A stretch of DNA of 64,000 bases, taken from NCBI GenBank assembly GCA_008360975.2, contig CM039211.1, forward strand, positions 19,564,943-19,628,942, given 5' to 3'. The DNA comes from Lichenostomus cassidix (lineage: Eukaryota > Chordata > Aves > Passeriformes > Meliphagidae). Every line of letters starts with the position of its first letter. Position 1 is the first letter of the stretch. Positions 51,901 through 63,282 of this stretch are shown piece after piece. Under the pieces are notes generated by a model. The model saw nothing but the letters and a program-made list of their open reading frames with translations. It was not told the origin of the DNA and ran no database searches. Position numbers and translations under genes: made by a program.

Positions 51901-52260
51901 ACTGAGAGTTTCAGTATAACTGTGAAGCCCTGAATCAATGGCTATTTAATCTTTGGAATCTATAATAGTTATTTCTTTGATTAGGGTATTTCTTGGATAA
52001 ATGTGATTAGTGAGCTAATAACATAAGCAAACCACTCAGAAAGAGACATTTTTTAGCCCTGCTAAAGCATTGCTGAAATGCTGTAAATGGCAAATGAAAT
52101 AAATATGAAAATTCATTTTTTTTTAATACACGGAAATTTAATTTCTCTATAAATGGCAATATGTTCATCTTGTGTAAGTACAATGTCATCCCTTAAAACA
52201 AGAAGAGGGTCTGACAACTTACTTGCTTGAAAGAAAGAAAAGTAAAGGGAGAAAAGGAAA
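48910..52260. other. AT-rich DNA without a recognised gene
   Basis: No confident feature. An isolated acceptor-like tract plus a consensus donor (gtaagttt at 49816) bracket 20 bases at 49796-49815, but this is too little to call an exon. A G-rich patch (gggggtggggg) sits at 50512-50525. Confidence 0.45.
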
Positions 52261-52267
52261 AGGGGAC

Positions 52268-52634
52268 AAGGAAGAGAGAAGAGAAGAGAGGAGAGGAGGG
52301 GGGAGGGGAGGGAGGGGGAGGGAGGGGAGGGGGAGGGGAGGAGGGGAGGGGGAGGGAGGGAGGGGAGAGGAGGGAGGGAGGGGAGGGAGGGGAGGGGAGG
52401 GGAGGGGAGGGAGGGGAGGGGAGGGAGGGAGGGAGGGGAGGGGAGGGAGGGGAGAGAGAGGGAGAGGAGAGGAGGAGGAGAGGAGAGGAGGAGAGGGAGA
52501 GGAGAGGAGAGGAGAGGAGAGGAGAGGAGAGGAGAGGAGAGGAGAGGAGAGGAGAGGAGAGGGAGAGGAGAGGAGAGGAGAGGAGAGGAGAGGAGAGGAG
52601 AGGAGAGGAGAGGAGAGGAGAGGAGAGGAGAGGA
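52268..52634 (+). repeat. Uninterrupted 367-base homopurine tract, (GGGAG)n then (GGAGA)n
   Basis: Every base from 52268 to 52634 on the plus strand is A or G. The left half is dominated by ggga/ggggag units with many G3-G5 runs. The right half (from about 52495) is a regular (ggaga) pentanucleotide array with two ggg interruptions. Such DNA can form H-DNA triplexes and, in the G-rich half, G-quadruplexes. It is also a polymerase pause site and prone to length variation and assembly error. The 140-210 codon open frames on both strands in it are low-complexity artefacts (Glu/Arg/Gly or Ser/Leu/Pro repeats). Confidence 0.97.
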
Positions 52635-52639
52635 TTTGC

Positions 52640-55600
52640 CTTTGACAATTATAGGTAGACAATTATAGGTAACTGTAATATAATTACTGCAATGGAAGAC
52701 TGAATGTATTGCTGAAGATTCTAGTTTCATGCAATTGCAGGCAAAAAAAACCAATCCCGAAATTGTAAATTTCTGACAGCTAGGTATTCTGCATACAGAA
52801 AGGACGTACCTTTAATAGGACCTTTAGCAATTTTTCAGAGGCTAATAAAAGTTCAAATACACAAACAAGCATCATATTCCATCTAAAAAGCATTACTCTG
52901 CCTCTAGGTCCACATCCACTTTGTCCAGAGCATATTTTCTTACGTCTTACATACTGGAATCTATGAACCTCAGAGAAACCCATAAATCATTTGGGAGAAA
53001 CTACGCTCTAGGCAAAGGGAAATTATTTAACAGTATTTCAGAAAGATAAATAAGAAGACATTATTGAAAATGACATATATAGTAACTAGGGTCTTCCACA
53101 GACATAGAGAAACCTCTCTGGTCGAGTCTGAGAAATAATATATATTCTAATGGATGAATGCAGAATAAAAGGAAGCCAAAAATCAAAAAGTTCGTGGCTT
53201 CAAATAGTCTGGATATAAAGGCTTTGACTCAATGCACACAGGAGTGTCTATGAAAGAAACTACATGGAAGAGCAGTAAGAGCACCCAGAAACAGAATATG
53301 AAGATTGTCTTTGCCAGCACTGATATAAGGACAAGTGGGAAAAGTAATTAAATTAATAAATTTCAATTAGGATGCTAATTAAGAAGCAGATGGGGAAGGC
53401 AAGCCTGTTTGAACAAACAGAACTTTTCTTGAATCTCAGTTCCAGCAGAAAAAAACCCCAAAACTGATAGCACCATCACATCTATTTCTAATTGAAAAGC
53501 TCTTTGAGACCCCACTGTTTATTTACAGGTTTGAGTTCTTTTCCTATGTTGAGTTTTTGCTCAATTTGTTTCAATACTGGACCAGTTTCACACTGCATGT
53601 ACCAAACAGAAACTAGACTGCTCATTTCAACACAGTAGGGCTACATACGTATGGAAAGCAAAATGTATTACATTTCATTTTTGAATATGGCTATGCTATT
53701 ATTGTTTGGAAATAAATAATTACTATTTGCTTTCACATATCCAGCTTTCCTACAGTAACATCTAGATACTAGATTTTATTATTCTTGCGACTTTCTACCC
53801 TTCTAATATAACTCTAAAGCTATATTTTTACATGCAAGATGAGAGTGGATTATCAGTCAGCATCACTATTTTTGCAAGACAGTGAGACTGATCACTACTG
53901 TTTTCTCAGCCTGCAAAAAAACCCCAAGAAAACAAAAAAAAAGAGTCCTCCAAACAAACAAAACAAAACCCCCAACCACCCCAAAGAAACAAATCTGAAA
54001 CCAAAACAAAACCCAAACAAAAAAAAAAAAAAAGAAACCAGCATTTTAAACCATCCTGCAGCATAGGAGATGGCATTCAGGAAGTACTGACTCCATCTGT
54101 CTCAATTATAGAAGCTTAAATAAGATAAACTATGCATCTTGGGTACCTAGATATAAAAGGAGAATAAGTAAATACTGGGTCAAAGAAAAATCTTCTCTCT
54201 TTAACTCAGTTGTATTTATACCATTTAATCTTAGTTTACTTTCTTCTTTAAAAAGTGCTCAATGTTTTATCACATATGTAAAAGTAATTTAACTTCAGCT
54301 GTTCCAAAAGCACACAAAAGCCTTTCAGCAGTATAGCACTAGGAAGTTCATGACTCTATATGTACCACGTCCAAGAAAGGATATGCATTTGGGTTTACAG
54401 GTAATAGTTTAAAATCGATGGAAGGCTGTACTCTTGAGCATCAGATTCTTCATGTAAGTAAGAACAAATTCTTATGGTTCTAGATCTTGTGTGTGTACCA
54501 TCAAAATAAATTCTTGGCATATGAAAATATTTAGGGACTAATTTTATCAAGACTAATTTTATTAAGTAATATTGGAATAGGACTAAAATACCAAGACTCT
54601 TTTCTGGTGTGTGTTTTTACAAATGTAAAGTACATAACTGTTGCTATCAAATACACTCTTGTAGAGAGAGTCTGTATTCTTGTGAGAATTCAGACGCGTT
54701 ACATATTTACAAATTACCCACCAAGAAAATAACTATTTTCCTCCATTCCTTTTGATTCTATTTAATCACTTCTTTGTAAAAAAGAGCCTCTTATTCTTCT
54801 GGGCCCTGTTGAGCATAAAGTGTTTCCAAAGTAATACAATTTGAGTCCTGGGTTATTACTGAATTTTAATCAAGAATGCATTTTGCTCAGATTCATCAAG
54901 ATAGCAGCTACATAGTGCAAAGTTACAGCGTGTAGTACACCTTCTGCACATGTGGGCATATGAGTCAGCATGAGAGTTTAATGAGCCCGTGTAGAAATGT
55001 GTTCCTGTCTGTCTGTCCTTGAATGAATGTTGGCTGTCTTGTGACTCCATTTTTGTTCCTGGAAGATTTTCAAAATCACTCCAGTTTTACCTTTTTTTAA
55101 GCTGATATATTCTGGCAGTAAGGAACAGCTAAAAAATCATGTATAGATTGAATATGAGAGAAAAGAACTTTTAATTTTTTCGATCAGTGACATTTCCACA
55201 GTCATGAGAAGATCTCAAAGCAGGAGTCCACTAGAGTCCCCAGTAATGCACAATTTTGGTGGTTGAAGGCATGCATATTCTATTTTGCCAAATTGTTGCA
55301 AAGGGCTTCAACAATTCTCAACAACATAAATCTCAGGTGTTTTTCTTTAGGCTACAGAAAGAAAGAGCCTTTAATCAAAATTTCTTCACTGGCATGAATG
55401 TCAGTGATATTTTGATGACAGTGGATACTAAAACATCTAACTCATATACTGAATAAAGTAGGTAAGACAAGACTTATTCAGAAAAGGTTCTGTACTGGCT
55501 ACCTGTATGTCACAAATAGCTATTTACAGAGAGCTCTGAAAGGCTCATGGACCTCTTCTCTCAGTCAAATGCATGCCTTACATGCATTTTTCTTTTTTTT

Positions 55601-56440
55601 CCCCTTTTTTTTTAAGGGGTGTTTTTAAACAGTCTGACATTGACATTAATACTGAACTTATATTACATGAAGTTGCAAGCTGTTTTTTAAATGCACTACT
55701 CACAAACTTAGGACATCATCATCCTTTTATTAAAAAGTGTTTATTTCTGGCTAAGACCCTCATTATGTTTTTATATAAATCCTTTCGTGTAATAACAACA
55801 GTTACCTTTTCACTGGCTTTGAGCCCTTAATTTCACTAACAGAGAGATTGTTTCCCTCTACAGAGAAAAAAACTGAAAGCATAATGTATTGGTGACTTTG
55901 CAATAAGTGTACAATAGAGCCATAACAGAATCTGTCATCTCAGTGTGCAGCCAAGATAGTTTGTTCTACCAATGTAAGAAGAAAGCAGGCAGAGACAGTT
56001 GCTGTGAGGTGAGTGCATGGCAGTTGTGTGTTTCAGTCTTGTTTCAGACAGTTTACTGTTCCTCAAATATCATCTCAAACTTGTGATCTGTAGAGCATTT
56101 TGTGGTGGTCTGTGCAATGTTATCTCATTAAAAGATGCTGCCATGTTTCCTGGGTTTCAGCTGCTGAACTGCCTCTTAAGAGAGCTTAAACAACACAGCA
56201 AGCTTAGTATTCTATTTTCATGCTAAAATTGCTTAGTTATTTTGAAGATGTGAATAGAAAGTCCATCAAGCAGTCTCCCTTTCAGGATGTGAACTATTAA
56301 AAACCAAAATGCTTTGAAGTTCATCACTACCATTTTTATAGCAAAATTTTTGCTTTCTTAAGGTCTTAGGTTAAACACATCCATTTTGGTATGTTCTTTA
56401 TCAAATGGTCTGTTTTACCAAAATTAAAATGTTTAAAATA
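52640..56440. other. AT-rich DNA without a recognised gene
   Basis: No gene recognised. An A/C-rich simple repeat occupies about 53925-54040 (caaacaaacaaaacaaaacc and similar), ending in a 15-base A run. Confidence 0.45.
53925..54040 (+). repeat. A-rich, C-interrupted simple repeat
   Basis: Mixed caaa / caaaa / ccaaa units with almost no G or T, closing with an A run near 54018-54032. Likely expanded from an A-rich tail; no element body is recognised. Confidence 0.8.
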
Positions 56441-56455
56441 GTTCTTTTCTCACAG

Positions 56456-56549
56456 AATACAGAAGGTTCAGAAGGCGTCATTGATGAAATGCTTAAAGAA
56501 ATGAATCACCTGATTCACAGTGGAATAGCCACAAGACTTGCTGAAAAGG
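56456..56549 (+). CDS. Candidate coding exon A (94 bases), gene not identified
   Basis: Preceded by a good acceptor (gttcttttctcacag, ending 56455) and followed by a donor (gtgaat from 56550). The frame starting at 56456 is open throughout and reads NTEGSEGVIDEMLKEMNHL, then IHSGIATRLAEK, and ends with the first base of a split Gly codon. The composition (charged, leucine- and methionine-spaced, helix-like) is unlike the chance frames around it. The split codon is completed exactly by the first two bases of exon B at 57591, leaving a 1041-base intron. This phase agreement is the main support. I do not recognise the protein; no start codon or upstream exon is seen in the window, so the gene must begin in exons I missed or outside it. 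Confidence 0.5.
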
Positions 56550-57590
56550 GTGAATGTTTCATTCCAATACACATCATTTTAGTGAGATTATGAGCATGCT
56601 TTGGAAAGAGTTCTCATTGACTTCTAATGCCATAGTTAAAGGTTTACCCAGATAGAGCTCAACTATTCTTGAGAGCAAGGAACTTTTGTACCCCAGTATT
56701 AGTTCTGCAAGTGGTTATGCCTTTTACTTTTAGTCAACATGCAAGAGCTTAGCTGGCAGTATTCAGTATGACTGCAGCTTTTCAGCCACTGGGCACTAAT
56801 CACAACACATTTTCAGTCTAACAGTTTTTTCTTCTTTGGATTCTCTGTGGTCACTATGTCCCCTGGAGTAGTGTTATCCCAAAATTCAAGTATCTGCAAT
56901 TGCTCTTTATGGCAAGGAGTTGGAACACGGGACCTAAATTCAGTTTTTCCCAATGTTTTGGCGCTTCCAGGCCAGGATGAAGTACAACTTCATTCATTTA
57001 CAAGGAAATGGAACCGAAATATTGAAAGTTAGCTGTTTCAGTTCTTTCTATTAAAATAGAGAGTGAAGCTTATAATGATACCATAGATCTCAAAATAATG
57101 TTAAGGGCTAGAAAGAGAGGGGTTTTTCTTTCTTGTTTATGAATAAGTGTATTTCAGTAAAGAATATTGCTTTTGAGACTATTCTATGTTAATTACAACT
57201 TAAGACATGGAATGAAATGGTTAGCAGGATGAAGTAAAAGCAACATGGTTGTATCTGTTGTGATTTAGCACCAAATACATTGCCTGTAAATCAATTAAAT
57301 GAGGACAGTCATCCTACTGAGAGCCCTGAATAATTCTCTTTTTATGCTAGATGATATGCTAGATGCCAGGAGGGAATGGGATGTGACACAGTAAGGGAGA
57401 GGTCATAGAAGAAAAAGCTTGACATTCCAGATGCTGTCACAGTGAATCTGGTAGCTGGTCCTGACTTTGAAACCAAAGGTCCTTCACTCCCAGAATTTTT
57501 ATGCTTTTCAGCAAACCAAGCAGAACAGGCATTAGTTTAGATTATTTTAGTTTGTGTTTGATCTTTTTAATCCAGATGTGTTTATTTCAG

Positions 57591-57697
57591 GTTTTGGATT
57601 GTTTCCAGTGCAGCAGCCAGCCATGACAGCTCAGATAAAATCCAACCCATCTGTTAAATCTCTGTCTAAAACACCACAGATTAAAAAGCAACTAGCG
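57591..57697 (+). CDS. Candidate coding exon B (107 bases), gene not identified
   Basis: Bounded by an acceptor (gatgtgtttatttcag, ending 57590) and a donor (gcg then gtaatt at 57698). Joined to exon A, the split codon gives Gly and the frame continues as FGLFPVQQPAMTAQIKSNP, then SVKSLSKTPQIKKQLA, ending in phase 0. The segment is basic, Ser/Pro/Gln-rich and probably disordered, in contrast to the helical look of exon A. No domain is recognised. The exon is open in only this frame over its full length as far as I can see, which fits real coding sequence. Confidence 0.5.
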
Positions 57698-57934
57698 GTA
57701 ATTTAGAAAAAACACAAGTCTGGCCCTGACAGGCTAATCTGTGCTGGTTTAGATGAGTATAAATTTTAGGTTTTTGTTGAAACCTTGAGAGAAAAACACA
57801 CATACTATTCATATTCGTCACCTATCATTTAGAGTCTCTCTTTACTGAATCAGCTTACACATATGGATTTTAAGATTCCAGAGGCTATTTCATTTTCATT
57901 TAACTTCATGCTCTTCTTTTGGTTTCCTGCCTAG

Positions 57935-58113
57935 TTCCTTGAGGAAACAAGGCCTATGGAATTGTGTCATCTGCTTCTGTGTCTCACTTTTGGAACCCTT
58001 GGCCACAACGAGCTAAATCTGAAAAAAGGCAAGGGGTTCAGGTTCAATGATGTGAAGTTTCCAAAGTCTGCAGAGACAGAAATGCAACACATTCCAGCTA
58101 CCTTGATAGCCAG
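57935..58113 (+). CDS. Candidate coding exon C (179 bases), gene not identified
   Basis: An acceptor-like tract (ttcttttggtttcctgcctag) ends at 57934. In phase 0, as exon B requires, the frame is open for 59 codons: FLEETRPMELCHLLLCLTF, then GTLGHNELNLKKGKGFRF, then NDVKFPKSAETEMQHIPATL and IA. A donor (cag then gtaggg) at 58114 would end it in phase 2. If unspliced, the frame stops two codons later at a TAG. The intron from exon B would be 237 bases, short but acceptable for a bird. The protein is not recognised. This exon is less certain than A and B because its donor is weaker and no following exon in the right phase was found. Confidence 0.35.
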
Positions 58114-58119
58114 GTAGGG

Positions 58120-60770
58120 AAGGATTAAAAGACAGGAATCCTTTGGAAATTATGCTTTGCTTGCTTCTCTACCTAGGAGTCAACCTAGGCTCTTGGCATC
58201 CCAAATCATGAAGTTTGCAGTGTGACTGTGGTTCAAATGAAGTATCCCAAAGGAAATGAAACTGGAATAAAACGAGTATGTTTTTGTCAATTCAAATTAA
58301 CATATGTCAAATTTTTAGTTGATTATCTTGTCTCTTTTTATTCACTGATGTCACTACAGTTTCCACATTAAGAGTAAGCAAAAGAAAATACTGGCATGCA
58401 AGCCAAATTCTTTTGTCTTATAAGGGAACAAAACAATTATAAAAATTATGTGATACTATTGTACACTTTTTAAACTTCCATCTCAAAACACTGCAGTGCT
58501 CAGATGGAAATTAATTCACTTCAGTTAGAATGTCCTTACTATTTCATCACCTATTTCTATTATTTTACCCAAGTTTCATAAAATCAGTTCACATAAAAAT
58601 AACAATAAAATATATTTAGGTTTTGTATGCTTTCTTGTATAAAAAAGTCATAAAAAAAAGCCTAGATGGGTAGGTAACAGGAATGTGGATGAGGCCTGGA
58701 AGTTATTTATATGGTAATTTTCCTTTATCTGAAGTATATTTTAATGTAATGAACATTTGTAAACAGTGACTTGAGAACCAGACAGAGATATTGAATTGCA
58801 TAAAGGAGCATGCTACAAATTATCCTAAATTATACTTGGAGTAGAACTGAGGACAACAGAGATAAACCGATATGTTTCTCTGTAACTTAGGGCACAATTT
58901 AATCTATTTTTCTCTAGCAAGACTATTCATTATGATCACAATTTGAACTTGCAGTCTACATTTATCTGATAGATAGGTACATAATGCCTAAGAAAATGGG
59001 CTGTATTCTCTGGATCACAACTGAGCTACAGCAATGCAGCAAAATAAAATATACCATATTCTACAAAAGCTTTTCACTTTAGTGATAGAAGTGTGTGAGG
59101 CATTAGAAACCATTCTGACCAAACAAGCAGGGTCATATATCCCAATGACTTCGAGCTGCAACAAGTGTGAATTTATGGATTACAGTTAGCTCCAACTGGG
59201 GACAGAAAAAGGAAGACAATGAATTCTGTGGTATCACATCCTTATGTTGTAATAAATATTTGAAGGCATGTAGTCACAATTTTGCAATACTAGTGTATTG
59301 AGGAACCCTTTGCCACCTCAAAGTCTTTGCAGATCTAGGAAATTGTGTCAGATATCAGAAATGTTTCCCTCATATCAAATTCAGAGTGATGTGGCTTAGT
59401 ATCAAATTCGATGCCAACAGTGTTCTAAAGGAAACCTGTGCCTGAGTTAATTTGCTGCCAAAGTTTAACTCATAACCCTTTGATCAATGTTATTGAGCTA
59501 ACTTGGCATCTGAAGTGAATGCTTTGTGTCTTGCAGTGGTCTACAACAAAATAAAATTTTGCAGCATTAAATAGATGTGCCAGAAGAAAACCATACATTG
59601 TAAAGTGTCACTTCCAGCAGTACAAGTGTACAATATAAAGTCAGAAATTCATTTCTCCATGGTATTAAACAAAGTTTGAGCTCACCAAATGCAGCTGAGC
59701 TTCAGCTTGCTAAGGATTTGCTGTCTTGTACAGTCACAACTGGCAAATCAGTATGTACCAGTACCCACAAGCAATGCTGTTGCCTTAGGAGGCCAGCATG
59801 ATGCTGCTTTTCAAATGATTGGCACATTCTCTTACATGGTACTCTGTGACAATTTCTGTCATGACTGACATTTGCATCAGCTACCCTCAGTGAGAAAGGT
59901 GGAAAAAATGAGGAAAAAAATGCTTCTAGGTCCTTAAAAGTTGTTGTCTCTTTACCATACATGTGAATTAATTTCATCAACTCGAAGGCATTATGATGAC
60001 AGTGGTGACTTTGTGTGATGACAATCAGGAGAGTATCAGTTTTAGTTTCATGAACATGAAGCCTGCTTCTGTGTGCATATTTATTTTGGGGTGTTATTTT
60101 CTATACAGATGGTCATTAAAAGAGACACACAGGCATTGGATGGGAGAAAAAGAGGAGATTAAGGTTAATTGAACAGAAACAGTCCTCTCACCTAAAATAG
60201 AGGAAGATTTGTGAAACCTAGAGAAATTGACCACATTATGTCAGTGTGGACATGTGTGGGGTGTGGACTTCATCCATCCTAACACTAGCCTGGAAAGTAC
60301 ATGGCAAAATAAAGCAGAAGCACTGAGCTGTCAGGTGTAATCTAGGTTAGGTCCAGATATGGTGCAGAGATGTTACAGTTCTGGAGCACTGTTGAGACTT
60401 GGGGATTATTAGTTCAGATGTAATTCTTGAGTTAATGTGCATTTCCTGACTCTAGATCTGATCTGACATGGCATTGCTTTGATCAGTGTGGATTTGCTGG
60501 TTTGAGGTTCTACAAGATCAAGAACTGAACATACAGCAAATGGTCCTTCACTTGGCTTGCAAAATAGTCAAGGGCATAAATATCAATGCATGTTAGCATA
60601 AAAAAAAAGGGATAAAACAGCAAGCATAGGTAAGATAGTTTACATATAAAGCACACTTGTTTAAAATATTTTCTCAGAGGAGTGTGCACCTTTTGGCTGA
60701 TACACTTTTTATTTTGCAAAATATTGTTACTCTGCCCCAACATTCCAGCTATCATTTCAATTCCCACAAC
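58120..60770. other. AT-rich DNA without a recognised gene
   Basis: Presumed intron if exons A-C are real. I see no repeat family and no further convincing exon here. Confidence 0.4.
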
Positions 60771-60778
60771 ATTTTCAG

Positions 60779-60843
60779 GGAAAACTTTTAGAAAAATCAG
60801 AGAGCTTTCCTGGGAACTGCAACATATAACAGCTAAAATTCAG
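60779..60843 (+). CDS. Weak candidate exon (65 bases)
   Basis: Acceptor cccacaacattttcag ends at 60778 and a donor (attcag then gtgaat) follows at 60844. Only one frame is open: after two bases completing a codon it reads KTFRKIRELSWELQHITAKI, then Q, a helix-like charged segment ending in phase 0. It requires an incoming phase 1, which does not match the phase 2 exit of exon C. Either an exon is missing between them or one of the two is not real. Confidence 0.22.
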
Positions 60844-62058
60844 GTGAATTCCAGTGAAGAGACTCCTGGAGAAGGCTTATGGATTTTTTTTCTCTGAATG
60901 GCAAAACAGATCAGTCATTTCAAAGGTGTGTACTCTGGAGTCTGGACAAACAGTCTCAGAAAGATCATCCTTCATTTTAGGCAGACACATACCCAGAATC
61001 AATTGTTTTTTTGGTTATTAGTCAGTGATATTCATTAATGCATGGCAGGTTTTTTTACTGACACCATTACAAGCAGATGATGGTACCTGGGGGAAAAGGA
61101 TGAACTAAGGAAGAGGGCCAACATTCCAAAATATAAAGCCAAATGTTGTCAATAGCTGGATATGAAATTGTCATGTTAATTTTTTACTACAAAGATATGC
61201 ATTTCTTAGTTCTGAGTAGGATTCTCTTTTGAAGGTATTATTGCAATTGTGTAGATCTTAAGAAAGTACCAAGTTTGCAAATTGTGACAGAAATTAATGA
61301 AGAAAGACAAGCTTTGTTTTCTTAGAAAGCTTTCTTAGGAAAAAGAAGTTCAAGCTCAGAATTTGCAAGCTTTTACATTTAAAAATTGTTTAAAAATGGC
61401 TACCTTCTAAAAACTTTTGTAAAAATATTTATAATTTCAGTAAAGATTGCTTCATACTTTTAACTAATAAATTGGGAATAAGGTGCTTTTAAATTTTATT
61501 TCAATGGTTACAAATTTCCAAAAGGGAAACTAAGATATACATGCAGTGTTGTCTCATTCAAATGGAGTAACTACTGTCACATAACAACCAGTACTGCAAT
61601 ATAACATTGAAAAATAATGGTCTACAATTAGAAAAAAAATGTTTATTCTTGTTCTAAAAATATTTTAAATAATCCTGGAAGGGTAGATGAAAACAATCTC
61701 CTGTTCAGTTCTCAGTTTCTCCTTGCTTTACATGCTTTCCACCTTTCCAAGTTTTGTGAGGGTTTTGTCTTTGTCCCTCTAGCAGCTTGGCCTCTGCTCA
61801 CAGCAGTCAGCAAAACCCCTCTTGCATCTCTGACCCAGATCTGTGCTCCAGTCAAAGACACTGATGGAATTGAGGGATTTTAAAGGTTTTTTTGTGTTAA
61901 ACACAAACTGTGTGACTTACTAGCTAAGACTATTCTGAGAATGTCTTAAGTAAAGCTGGGCCAGGAAGAGCCCCGGGGTTTGTAAAGACTGAAAGGAGAA
62001 GATGCCTCTTTAGAGATCAGTGCATACATCCAACTATCACACAGGTTTCTGGTTTCAG

Positions 62059-62106
62059 GTGTGAACCTGTTATTAAAATATTCTGAATCAGTCTGCCCAG
62101 CTCCTG
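62059..62106 (+). CDS. Weak candidate exon (48 bases) with consensus donor
   Basis: Acceptor-like ggtttctggtttcag ends at 62058 and a full consensus donor gtgagt starts at 62107. The one open frame (after two bases) reads VNLLLKYSESVCPAP. Short length and lack of phase match with the 60.8 kb candidate keep this tentative. Confidence 0.18.
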
Positions 62107-62637
62107 GTGAGTACTGTGGTAATGAATAAAAGAAATGATAGTATTTATGGAATCTTTAAAACTGACAGGTGACTTTCATTTGTGGCAGTCTTTGGCAGCA
62201 AATACAAACAAACCACCAATGGCTGTGTTCCACTTAAAGGACAAAAATATTAATAGAAATCTGTACAGTAGCTAGGTCTCTATTCTTCTGTCACAGGTTG
62301 TATTTAGAAGACTGTTTTACCACTACCAACAGAAAAAAACCAGCAGGATGTAAAATTCTGCAACTTTTACAATTCAAGCCCACAAATGCATGTGCAAATC
62401 GTGCACTTCCCTGGTCCAGGTGTGTCAGAAGAAGTTTGGCTCTTCTGTGCAGAAGTTTTTGTAGCAATACACCTGTATTTCCATAAGGTGACTTGGCTAA
62501 ATTTGAGCTCTTCTCCACTGAGGGATGCATTCCTGTTTCCTTCTCTCCTACCTGCCAACCTCACCTTACCCTCTCTGTGGTACTTACCTGATCACATAAT
62601 ACTTTGATTCAGCTCAATAGAACAGAAAGCTGACTTG

Positions 62638-62654
62638 GCAAGCAAGCAAGCAAG
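62638..62654 (+). repeat. (GCAA)n microsatellite
   Basis: Four tandem gcaa/caag units. Confidence 0.85.
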
Positions 62655-63264
62655 TGAAATATTCACTGTTGTGCTAGTTGTTTTAGTTCATTTTGTGATC
62701 ACAAGAGTAAGAGAGGCAGTCTCCTCCCATGACCCTCCTCAAATCACTGGGGAACCTGCCAGCTTTCTTTTGGTGAAAACTAGCTGTGTTCTCATATTTG
62801 TTGTTGCATATATCATCAGTTCTTATCCTCCACTTATGTCAGCACTGAATTAGTTATCCCTTCTTCCCCAGCTGATATGGTGGCACATAATTATTCTCTC
62901 ACACACTTTGTTCTTTATTTATTTAACATACTGCTGTCCCAGCAAATGCTTGTCAGTGCTTCCCTTATGTTTGGTTTTCAGCCATTTTCTATCTTGATAT
63001 TATTTAAAACATTAATATTTAGTCTGAAGTGATGGCAAAATGTGTCTGAGCATATATTATGAATAAATCCATTGAAAGTTTACACAATTTCTGGCTACAA
63101 CACAGGTTTAGATTAATATTAAATAAATGAAAGACTGATTCATTTTTAAAGATAACTGCTGAACTGATGGAACAGCTTGCGTTAGAAGTTTTGAAAAGCT
63201 TTCGGGAAAAAAAAAAAAGGAGTAAAGTATGATACAACTTGCTGTTATGATACCAAGAAGAATT

Positions 63265-63282
63265 AAAAAAAAAAAAAAAAAA
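63265..63282 (+). repeat. Poly(A) run
   Basis: About 18 consecutive A, with a second 12-base A run 45 bases upstream. No retrotransposon body recognised beside it. Confidence 0.85.

Noticed and set aside
52113..52754. Open frames of 140-213 codons on both strands across the purine tract
   Set aside because: They consist of Glu/Arg/Gly or Ser/Leu/Pro repeats dictated by the homopurine sequence and are open in several frames at once.
55863..56010. Possible exon between ctctacag and gtgagt
   Set aside because: All three frames contain stop codons within the first 40 bases, so it cannot be an internal coding exon.
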